A program made the translations under genes and the position numbers. From Streptomyces flaveolus (GTDB lineage Bacteria > Actinomycetota > Actinomycetes > Streptomycetales > Streptomycetaceae), in the NCBI RefSeq assembly GCF_014648815.1, contig NZ_BMRV01000014.1:142887-206886 (forward strand): DNA of 64,000 nucleotides, written 5' to 3'. The notes under the pieces are model-generated. The model saw only the letters and a list, made by a program, of their open reading frames with translations. It had not been told where the DNA came from and did not search any database. Below are positions 21,555 through 28,837 of this stretch, one piece after another. Positions within the stretch are counted from its first letter, which is position 1. Each line of letters begins with the position of its first letter.

Positions 21555-22511
21555 GTGCAGCGCTGGCGTGGCTTGGAGGACATCCCCGAGGACTGGGGGC
21601 GCAGCGTCGTCACCATCGGCTCCTACGACGGAGTCCACCGCGGACACCAGCTGATCATCAAGCATGCCGTGGACCGCGCCCGTGAGCTGGGCGTTCCGGC
21701 CGTCGTCGTCACCTTCGACCCGCACCCCAGCGAGGTCGTCCGCCCCGGCAGCCACCCGCCGCTGCTCGCCCCGCACCACCGCCGCGCCGAACTCTGCGCC
21801 GAGCTGGGCGTGGACGCGGTGCTGATCCTCCCCTTCACGACGGAGTTCTCGAAGCTGTCCGCGGCCGACTTCGTGGTCAAGGTCCTGGTCGACAAGCTGC
21901 ACGCCAGGGCCGTCGTCGAGGGCCCCAACTTCCGCTTCGGCCACAAGGCCGCCGGGAACGTGGACTTCCTGACCGAGCAGGGCCGGATCTACGACTTCGA
22001 GGTCGAGGTCGTCGACCTGTACGTGTCCGGCGAGGCGGGCGGCGGCGAGCCGTTCTCCTCGACCCTGACCCGCCGCCTGGTCGCCGAGGGCGACGTCCGG
22101 GGCGCCGCCGAGATCCTGGGCCGGCCGCACCGGGTGGAGGGCGTGGTCGTCCGCGGTGCCCAGCGCGGCCGGGAGCTGGGCTTCCCCACGGCCAACGTGG
22201 AGACCCTGCCGCACACCGCGATCCCCGCCGACGGCGTGTACGCCGGCCGGCTGCACGCCCAGGGCGAGGTGATGCCGGCCGCGATCTCCGTCGGCACCAA
22301 CCCGCAGTTCGAGGGCACCGAGCGCACGGTGGAGGCGTACGCCATCGACCGCGTCGGCCTCGACCTGTACGGGCTGCACGTCGCCGTGGACTTCCTGGCC
22401 TTCGTGCGGGGCCAGGCGAAGTTCGAGACGCTGGACGCGCTCCTCGAGCGGATGGCCGAGGACGTCCAGGAGTGCCGCGAGATCATCGCGGCGGACGACA
22501 AGCGGGCCTGA
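21555..22511 (+). CDS. ribF: Bifunctional riboflavin kinase / FMN adenylyltransferase
   Basis: Makes FMN and then FAD from riboflavin. The 318-aa product has the N-terminal nucleotidyltransferase with GSYDGVHRGHQ (residues ~23-33) and the C-terminal riboflavin kinase with GRELGFPTANV. Length is normal. The GTG at 21555 has AAGGAG upstream with good spacing; a longer reading frame upstream is not supported. It is often linked to truB in bacteria; here one large gene intervenes. No FMN riboswitch-like leader is evident in the ~137 bp before it. Confidence 0.96.
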   Translation: MQRWRGLEDIPEDWGRSVVTIGSYDGVHRGHQLIIKHAVDRARELGVPAVVVTFDPHPSEVVRPGSHPPLLAPHHRRAELCAELGVDAVLILPFTTEFSKLSAADFVVKVLVDKLHARAVVEGPNFRFGHKAAGNVDFLTEQGRIYDFEVEVVDLYVSGEAGGGEPFSSTLTRRLVAEGDVRGAAEILGRPHRVEGVVVRGAQRGRELGFPTANVETLPHTAIPADGVYAGRLHAQGEVMPAAISVGTNPQFEGTERTVEAYAIDRVGLDLYGLHVAVDFLAFVRGQAKFETLDALLERMAEDVQECREIIAADDKRA

Positions 22512-22541
22512 CCCCGCCCGGCACCGGGCGACGGTGACCCC

Positions 22542-22570
22542 GCGGGTGGCCGTCGGTCGCGGCCACCCGC
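22542..22570. terminator. Terminator between ribF and the convergent ABC operon
   Basis: Perfect 10-bp stem (22542-22551 with 22561-22570), 9-nt loop, lying between two convergent genes. Confidence 0.65.
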
Positions 22571-22590
22571 CTACGGGCCGTCCGGCGCCC

Positions 22591-23601
22591 TCAGACCGCC
22601 CCGGTCTCCGCCCCCGCCTGCTCCTGCGCCCGCGCCCAGTGGCACGCCACCTGCGCCTCCCCGCCGCCGTCGAGAATCTCCAGGTCCCGGGTCCGGCACG
22701 CGTCGGCGACGCCCACGCGGGACGCCTCGCCGCTCGCCAGGACCTGGCAGCGGGCGTGGAAGCGGCAGCCGCCGGGGACCCGGGACGGGTCCGGGGGCTC
22801 GCCGGTGAGGACGACCGGGGCCCCGGGGGCCTCGGGCAGGACGGACAGCAGGGCCTGGGTGTACGGGTGCCGCGGCGCCGTCAGCACCTGCTCGACCTCG
22901 CCCGTCTCCACGATCCGGCCGAGGTACATCACCGCGACCCGGTCGGCGATGTTCCAGGCCAGACCGAGGTCGTGGGTCACCACCAGCGCGGACAGCCCGA
23001 GTTCGGTACGCAGGCGCAGCAGCAGCGCGAGGATCTCGCCGCGCACCGAGGCGTCGAGGGACGCCACCGGCTCGTCGGCGACGACCAGTTCGGGCTCCAG
23101 GACCAGCGCGCCCGCGATGACGACCCGCTGGCGCTGGCCGCCCGACAGCTCGTGCGGGTAGCGCAGGAAGAACCGCTCCGGCGGCCGCAGCCCCGCCCGG
23201 GCCAGGGCACCGGCGACCGCCGCCCGCTCGTCACCGCCGTGCCCGTGGATGCGCAGCCCCTCGGCGACGGCGTCGTACACCGTGTGCCGCGGGTTGAGGG
23301 AGCCGCTCGGGTCCTGGAGGACCAGCTGGGCACGCTTGCGGTAGGCCTTGAGCGCGCGTGAGGAGTAGCCGAGCGGCGCCCCGTCGAAGGTGACGCGGCC
23401 CGAGGCCGGCGGGACCAGCCCCAGCAGGGACCGGGCCAGGGTCGTCTTGCCGCAGCCGGACTCGCCGACCAGCGCCACGATCTCGCCCGGCCGGATGTCG
23501 AGGTCGACCCCGTCCACGGCCCGGGCGGGCGGTGCGCCGTGCCGTCCGGGGAAGGTGACGTGCAGGTCCTCGACGCTCAGCAGCGGTGGCGTGGTCGTCA
23601 T
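22591..23601 (-). CDS. Oligopeptide/dipeptide-type ABC transporter ATP-binding protein (OppF-like)
   Basis: 336-aa cytosolic ATPase subunit powering import. Walker A is GESGCGKTT near residue 50, the ABC signature LSGGQRQRV is present, followed by Walker B with LVVADEPVASLD. The C-terminal oligopeptide-transporter ATPase extension contains the Cys pattern of this subfamily (CRFHARC, ACRTRD). The ATG at 23601 overlaps the upstream gene's stop (ATGA). It is the last gene of the operon. Opp, Dpp and nickel systems share this architecture, so the substrate is not fixed. Confidence 0.9.
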   Translation of the reverse strand: MTTTPPLLSVEDLHVTFPGRHGAPPARAVDGVDLDIRPGEIVALVGESGCGKTTLARSLLGLVPPASGRVTFDGAPLGYSSRALKAYRKRAQLVLQDPSGSLNPRHTVYDAVAEGLRIHGHGGDERAAVAGALARAGLRPPERFFLRYPHELSGGQRQRVVIAGALVLEPELVVADEPVASLDASVRGEILALLLRLRTELGLSALVVTHDLGLAWNIADRVAVMYLGRIVETGEVEQVLTAPRHPYTQALLSVLPEAPGAPVVLTGEPPDPSRVPGGCRFHARCQVLASGEASRVGVADACRTRDLEILDGGGEAQVACHWARAQEQAGAETGAV

Positions 23602-24596
23602 GCGGTGCTGCTCCTCACTTCTGCTTCCTCCGTGGCCGCCGGTGTCCCCGCGGACACGTGCACGCACGCCGCCCGCCGGTCCGCGCCCGCCGCGCGCAGC
23701 GCCTGGTCGTCGGTCGCGCAGACGTCCAGCGCGACGGGACAGCGCGGGTGGAAGGCGCAGCCGGACGGGACCGCGGCGGGGTCGGGCGGGTCGCCGGGCA
23801 GCCCACGCGGCGCGAACCGCGACCGCGGGTCGCCGATCCTCGGGAACGCCTCCGACAGCGCCCTGCCGTAGGGGTGCCGGGCGTCGTCGTAGACCAGCCG
23901 TGCCGGGCCCTCCTCGACCACCCGGCCCGCGTACATCACCGCGAGCCGGTCGCAGGTGTCGGCGAGGACGGCGAGGTCGTGACTGATCATCACCAGGCCC
24001 ACGTCCTGCTCGCTCACCAGCTCCTCGATCAGGCGGAGGATCTGGGCCTGGACCATCACGTCGAGTGCGGTGGTGGGTTCATCGGCGACGATCAGACGCG
24101 GATCGCAGGCCAGCGCCATCGCGATCATCACGCGCTGCCGCTGCCCTCCGGACAGCTCGTGCGGGTAGGCGGACGCCCGTGCCGCCGGCAGGCCCACCTG
24201 CTCCAGCAGCTCACCGGCCCTCCTGCGCGCGCCCGCCGAGGTGGCCCTGCGGTGCAACAGGATCGGTTCGGCGATCTGGTCGCCGACGCGGTGCACGGCG
24301 TTGAGGGAGTGCATCGCGCCCTGGAAGACGATCGACGCCCCGGCCCAGCGCACCGCCCGGACCCGGCCCCACTTCATCGTCAGCACGTCCTCCCCGTCGA
24401 GGAGGATCTCGCCGCCGACCCGGGCGCCGGCGGGCAGCAGCCGCAGCAGCGCCAGTGCCAGCGTGGACTTGCCGCAGCCGGACTCGCCCGCGATGCCGAG
24501 TTTCTCGCCCGCGGCGAGGCTCAGGTCGACCCCGCGTACGGCGGCCGCGCCGCCCGGGTAGGTCACTTCCAGATTCCGGACGTCGAGCAGACTCAA
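23598..24596 (-). CDS. Oligopeptide/dipeptide-type ABC transporter ATP-binding protein (OppD-like)
   Basis: 332-aa ATPase subunit. Walker A GESGCGKST near residue 40, signature LSGGQRQRV, Walker B with LIVADEPTTALD, and the C-terminal Cys-containing segment (CAFHPRCPVALDVC). The TTG at 24596 is taken as start because it gives an N-terminus typical of the family (SLLDVRNLEVTY) and overlaps the upstream stop as TTGA. Any start further upstream would lie inside the neighbouring permease gene. Its stop overlaps the next gene by ATGA. Confidence 0.88.
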   Translation of the reverse strand: MSLLDVRNLEVTYPGGAAAVRGVDLSLAAGEKLGIAGESGCGKSTLALALLRLLPAGARVGGEILLDGEDVLTMKWGRVRAVRWAGASIVFQGAMHSLNAVHRVGDQIAEPILLHRRATSAGARRRAGELLEQVGLPAARASAYPHELSGGQRQRVMIAMALACDPRLIVADEPTTALDVMVQAQILRLIEELVSEQDVGLVMISHDLAVLADTCDRLAVMYAGRVVEEGPARLVYDDARHPYGRALSEAFPRIGDPRSRFAPRGLPGDPPDPAAVPSGCAFHPRCPVALDVCATDDQALRAAGADRRAACVHVSAGTPAATEEAEVRSSTA

Positions 24597-25507
24597 CGGG
24601 ACACCCCCAGCCTGGGGTTGAGAACGGACTCGACCGCACGCCCGCACAGCGTGAACGCCAGCGCGACGACCGCGATCGCGATACCCGGCGGCACCAGGTA
24701 CCACCAGTCGCCGGAGCTGACCGCCCCCGCCTCCCGCGCGTCCTGCAGCAGCCCGCCCCACGACACGACCGAGGGGTCCCCGAGCCCCAGGAACGCCAGG
24801 GTGGCCTCGGCGAGAATCGCGGAGGAGATGATCAGGGTGGTCTGGGCGAGGATCAGCGGCATCACGTTCGGCAGCACGTGCCGGGACATGATGTGCCCGT
24901 GCCCGCCGCCGAGCGCCTTCGCGCGTTCGATGTACGGCCGCGACTCCACCGCCAGCGTCTGGGCCCGCACCAGCCGCGCGGTCGTCGGCCAGGTGGTGAC
25001 GCCGATCGCCAGGACGATCGTGCCCAGCGAACGGGACATGACGGTCGCGAGCACGATGGCGAGCACGAGCGTCGGCATCACCAGGAACCAGTCCGTGACG
25101 CGCATGACCACCGTGGCGTACCACCCGCGGAAGTGCCCGGCGGTGATGCCGATCAGCGCGCCGATGGCCACCGACAGCACCGCGGCGAGCAGCCCGACCA
25201 GCAGGGAGACGCGCGACCCCCAGATCAGCAGCCCCAGCAGACTGCGCCCGAACTGGTCCGTCCCCAGCGGGAACCGGCCGCTGGGAGCCTCCAGCGGCTG
25301 CCCGGGAGCGTCGGTCACGCTCTGCACGTCCGACCCGACGGTCAGCGGCGCGGTCAGTGCCAGCAGCCCGAACAGCACCAGCGCGGCGAGCCCGAACAGG
25401 CCCGCGCGGTGCCGTCGGTACTCCTTCCAGAAACGTGCGGCGGAGGCCCGGCGGCGCTGCCACGCGAGCATGCGCGGGCCGAGCGGCGGAGCGGTCTCGG
25501 CGGTCAT
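24593..25507 (-). CDS. Oligopeptide-type ABC transporter permease (OppC-like)
   Basis: 304-aa inner-membrane permease. An N-terminal cytosolic leader is followed by the first membrane segment (GLFGLAALVLFGLLALTAPL) and a cluster of further segments. The binding-protein-dependent transport signature with ERAKALGGGHGHIMSRHVLPN lies in the cytosolic loop that contacts the ATPases. The ATG at 25507 overlaps the upstream permease stop (ATGA). Confidence 0.92.
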   Translation of the reverse strand: MTAETAPPLGPRMLAWQRRRASAARFWKEYRRHRAGLFGLAALVLFGLLALTAPLTVGSDVQSVTDAPGQPLEAPSGRFPLGTDQFGRSLLGLLIWGSRVSLLVGLLAAVLSVAIGALIGITAGHFRGWYATVVMRVTDWFLVMPTLVLAIVLATVMSRSLGTIVLAIGVTTWPTTARLVRAQTLAVESRPYIERAKALGGGHGHIMSRHVLPNVMPLILAQTTLIISSAILAEATLAFLGLGDPSVVSWGGLLQDAREAGAVSSGDWWYLVPPGIAIAVVALAFTLCGRAVESVLNPRLGVSR

Positions 25508-26583
25508 CGGGCCACCCTCGGGTCGAGCAGTGGATACAGGAGGTCGGCCAGGGTGTTCATCAGGATCACCGCCGAGGCGAAGACGAAGAACAGCCCCTGT
25601 ACCAACGGCAGATCGGGCACGCTCAGCGCCTGGTAGAACAGCCCACCGAGCCCCGGCCAGGAGAAGACCGTCTCGACGAGGATGACACCGGCGACGGTCC
25701 GGCCGAGGTTGACGAAGATCAGCGTCACGGTCGGCAGCAGCGCGTTCGGCACGGCGTGCCGGCGCCGTACGAGGTCGTCCCTGAGGCCCTTGGCGCGCGC
25801 CGTGGTCAGATAGTCGCCGCCCATCTCGTCGAGCAGCGCCGACCTGGTGACCAGCAGCGTCTGCCCGTACTCCACCGCCACCAGCGTCACGACCGGCAGG
25901 ACGAGGTGGTGGGCGACATCGAGGACGTACGCGAAGCCCTGCTCACCGCCCGACTCCATGCCCCCGGTCGGGAACATGCCCGGGATCGGGCCCACGCCGA
26001 CCGACAGCACGATGATGAGCAGCAGCCCCAGCCAGAACGAGGGGATGGAGTAGAGCGTCAGCGCCAGCCCGGTGTTGATCCGGTCGCCGAGCCGGCCGTG
26101 CCGCCACGCGGAGCGGGTGCCGAGGAAGATGCCGAGGGCCGTGTACAGCACGAAGGCCGTGCCGGTGAGCAGCAGCGTGTTCGGCAGCGCCTCGGTGATC
26201 TTGTCGACGACGGGGCCGTGGAACTGGTACGAGGTCCCCAGGTCCCCCGACAACGCCTTGCCGCAGTACTGGGTGAACTGCTGCCACACCGGCAGGTCGA
26301 GACCGAACTCCCGCCGGTAGGAGGCGATCTGCTCCGCGGACACCGGGCGGCCGCCGGTCATGAACTTCACCGGGTCGCCCGGGATCAGCCGGAAGAGGAA
26401 GAAGCTGGTGACGAGGACGGCGAACAGCGAGACGGCCGCACCGGCCAGCTTGCCGGCCACGTACCGCAGGTACGCGGCCCCGGCGCCGGCCCGTGACGCG
26501 CGCCCCGCCCCGGCCGGTCCGGACTTCACCGGACCGGCCGCGGCCGCTGTCCCGAGCGAGGAGGATGTCGCTTCCGCGGTCAT
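25504..26583 (-). CDS. Oligopeptide-type ABC transporter permease (OppB-like)
   Basis: 359-aa permease with an unusually long N-terminal cytosolic stretch of about 40 Ala/Gly-rich residues. A signature first membrane segment (AAVSLFAVLVTSFFLFRLIPGDPV) follows, and the EAA-type loop (TARAKGLRDDLVRRRHAVPNALLP) is seen in the second half. Transcribed 12 nt after the binding protein gene. Together with the OppC-like protein it forms the translocation channel. Confidence 0.92.
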   Translation of the reverse strand: MTAEATSSSLGTAAAAGPVKSGPAGAGRASRAGAGAAYLRYVAGKLAGAAVSLFAVLVTSFFLFRLIPGDPVKFMTGGRPVSAEQIASYRREFGLDLPVWQQFTQYCGKALSGDLGTSYQFHGPVVDKITEALPNTLLLTGTAFVLYTALGIFLGTRSAWRHGRLGDRINTGLALTLYSIPSFWLGLLLIIVLSVGVGPIPGMFPTGGMESGGEQGFAYVLDVAHHLVLPVVTLVAVEYGQTLLVTRSALLDEMGGDYLTTARAKGLRDDLVRRRHAVPNALLPTVTLIFVNLGRTVAGVILVETVFSWPGLGGLFYQALSVPDLPLVQGLFFVFASAVILMNTLADLLYPLLDPRVAR

Positions 26584-26595
26584 GAGCGGGCCCGC

Positions 26596-28479
26596 CTACT
26601 CACGCTCTTCCGCCGTGGACCGGCGGCGCACCGCGAGCAGCACGCCGAGTCCGACGAGTACGACGACGCCCGCGGCGATCCCGATCACCACGCCGGTCGA
26701 CGACGAATCGTCCGAGGAGTCACCGGAGTCCGCGGGGACGGCGGACCACCAGCTCCAGTAGCCGTCCTGGCCGTAGATGTTGCCCGCCTTTGAGGGCATC
26801 GTGGTGATCGACTTGATCTGGTCCGTGCGGTAGGCCTCCACGGCGTTCGGATAGGCCATGACGTTCATGTAGCCCAGGTCGTACAGCCGCGACTGCATCT
26901 GCTTGACGATCTCCGCCCGCTTGGCCGGGTCGTACTCGGCGAGCTGCTTGGCGTAGAGGTCGTCGTACGTCTTGTCGCAGATGAAGTTGTCCGTGGCGCC
27001 GGTGTCCTTGGGCGTCTGCGGACGGGCGGCACAGGTGTGGATGGAGAGCACGAAGTCGGGGTCCGGGTTGACGGACCAGCCGTCGAAGGCCAGGTCGTAC
27101 TTGCCCGCGAGCCATGGGTCGGTCACGTTGTCGAGGCAGTTCAGGGTGGTCTCGATGCCGAGTTCGCCCCACCACTCCTGGAGGTACTTGCCGACCGCCT
27201 TGTCGTTGGGGTCGGTGGCGTGGCACAGGACGCGGTAGTTCAGCGGTTTGCCGTCCTTGCCGACGCGCTTGCCGTCGGCGTTCTTCCGGTAGCCCGCCTC
27301 GTCGAGCAGCTTGCCCGCCGCGGCCGGGTCGTAGGCGAGTTCCTGGCTCGCCGAGGGCTTCCAGAAGTACGAGGAGAAGCGTGGCGGTATGTAGCCCTCG
27401 CCCTGGACCGCGTGGCCCTGGAAGACCTTGTCGACGATCGTCTTGCGGTCCACCGCCATGAACAGGGCGTTGCGCACCCGCTGGTCGAGCAGCGACGGGT
27501 GGCCGTCACCGAACTTCGTGCCGTCCTTGGACTGCGCGCCCGGGTTGGTGGCGAGGGCGTAGAAGCGGCGTCCTGGCGCGTCGTTGACGTGGATGTTCTT
27601 GTCGCCCTTGAGGGAGTCCGCCTGCGCGGGGGTCAGCGACGGGGACCCGGCGACGAAGGACACCTCGCCCTTGCGCAGGGCGGCGACGGCGGCGTCCTGG
27701 TCCTTGTAGTAGCGGAAGACCAGCTCGTCGAACTTCGGCGCGCCCCGCCAGTAGTCCTTGTTGGCCTTCAGCCGCACATAGCTGTCCGGCTTGTAGTCGG
27801 TGAGGAAGAACGGTCCGTCGCCGACGAGCGGGAAGTTCTTGTCGTTGTTGAACTCGGAGAAGTCGTCGACCTTCTCCCACACGTGCTTGGGCACGATCGG
27901 CACGTCGAGCGCGGTCATCGTGGCCTGCGGCGTCTTCAGCTTGATCACCAGCTGGGTGGGGCTGGGCGCGGTGACCTTCTCGAAGTTGGTGACGAAGCTG
28001 CCGTTGGCGGTGGCGGCGCCGTCGTCGGTCATCATCTTGTTGAACGTCCACGCCGCGTCCTCGGCGGTGACCTGCCGGCCGTCCGACCACTTGGAGTCGG
28101 AGCGGATGGTGTAGGTCCAGGTCAGCTTGTCCGGGGACGACTGCCACTGGGTGGCCAGGCCGGGGATGACGTGGTTGTCCTTGGGGTCGTAGCTGGTCAG
28201 GTACTCGTACGTCAGCCGGTGGATGCTCGTGCTGACCAGCCGTACCGCGAGGAACGGGCTGAGCGAGTCGACGCTCTGCGCGACCGCGACGGTGAGGACC
28301 TTGCCGCCCTCGCCCTCCCCGGCCTGTACCGGGCCGCTGCGAGGTCCGGCCGAGGCCGTCGGGGTGGCGAGGCCGGACGCGAGGACGAGGGCGGCGGCAG
28401 CGCCCGCGGCGGCCGGCAGCCGCATCCTCTTCAGGCGGGAGCCGATACGTCCTCTGCCGTGCTGATCTTGTGTGTTCAT
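26596..28479 (-). CDS. Family 5 extracellular peptide-binding protein with C-terminal membrane anchor
   Basis: 627-aa solute-binding subunit of the following ABC operon. It has an N-terminal Sec-type signal (LPAAAGAAAALVLASGLATPTASA) without a lipobox Cys. The binding domain resembles the SBP_bac_5 family (TWTYTIRSDSKWSDGRQVTAEDAAW, then KLLDEAGYRK). A hydrophobic segment of about 21 residues and RRRS end the protein, predicting a C-terminal transmembrane anchor in place of the usual lipid. ATG at 28479 is chosen because GAGG lies ten bases upstream; two earlier Met codons (28503, 28500) lack this. Confidence 0.88.
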   Translation of the reverse strand: MNTQDQHGRGRIGSRLKRMRLPAAAGAAAALVLASGLATPTASAGPRSGPVQAGEGEGGKVLTVAVAQSVDSLSPFLAVRLVSTSIHRLTYEYLTSYDPKDNHVIPGLATQWQSSPDKLTWTYTIRSDSKWSDGRQVTAEDAAWTFNKMMTDDGAATANGSFVTNFEKVTAPSPTQLVIKLKTPQATMTALDVPIVPKHVWEKVDDFSEFNNDKNFPLVGDGPFFLTDYKPDSYVRLKANKDYWRGAPKFDELVFRYYKDQDAAVAALRKGEVSFVAGSPSLTPAQADSLKGDKNIHVNDAPGRRFYALATNPGAQSKDGTKFGDGHPSLLDQRVRNALFMAVDRKTIVDKVFQGHAVQGEGYIPPRFSSYFWKPSASQELAYDPAAAGKLLDEAGYRKNADGKRVGKDGKPLNYRVLCHATDPNDKAVGKYLQEWWGELGIETTLNCLDNVTDPWLAGKYDLAFDGWSVNPDPDFVLSIHTCAARPQTPKDTGATDNFICDKTYDDLYAKQLAEYDPAKRAEIVKQMQSRLYDLGYMNVMAYPNAVEAYRTDQIKSITTMPSKAGNIYGQDGYWSWWSAVPADSGDSSDDSSSTGVVIGIAAGVVVLVGLGVLLAVRRRSTAEERE

Positions 28480-28626
28480 GGTTCGGAGACCTCGCGTCAT
28501 CACTCGCGCGGGACGCTCGCTCGGCGTGCCACACGGGGCGGGCTTGAACAGGTGCGAACAGACGTGAACGTGCTTGAGCAGCCTTGTGTGAAGCTTGATC
28601 GGTTGACGCCGACGGAATGAAGTGTG

Positions 28627-28656
28627 TGTCTATCAGCGGCAGTCTGCGCGCGTCAA
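28627..28656 (-). promoter_or_regulatory. Candidate housekeeping promoter of the ABC transporter operon
   Basis: On the minus strand, TTGACG (28656-28651) is followed after 18 bp by TAGACA (28632-28627). This is a good HrdB-type -35/-10 pair, about 150 nt upstream of the binding-protein start. A second TTGACA lies just upstream of it. Confidence 0.55.
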
Positions 28657-28793
28657 CGGTGTGTCAAACCCCATGTGGCCTGCGGAAACGACGAGTTCAC
28701 CGCCGGGTCGCCCACATTGGTGGAGACCATTGACGCCTTGCTGGTGAGAGTGTGGCGGCGCGTTCCCGCCGGTTCTGACCGCGAACGCGCGAA

Positions 28794-28823
28794 GGCCCGC
28801 GCCGTCGGGTGACGACGCGGGCC
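28794..28823 (-). terminator. Hairpin after the EspI-like ATPase gene
   Basis: Arms 28794-28806 and 28811-28823 pair over 13 bp with one mismatch and a 4-nt loop, immediately after the stop of the minus-strand gene. Together with the promoter at 28627-28656 it fills the 358-bp gap 28480-28837, in which I see nothing else. Confidence 0.65.
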
Positions 28824-28837
28824 CGGGGACCGCAGGC

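Noticed and set aside
22591..28479. Calling the ABC operon a nickel or antibiotic exporter
   Set aside because: The layout is that of a peptide/nickel importer; the binding-protein resemblance favours peptides, but the substrate cannot be fixed from sequence.
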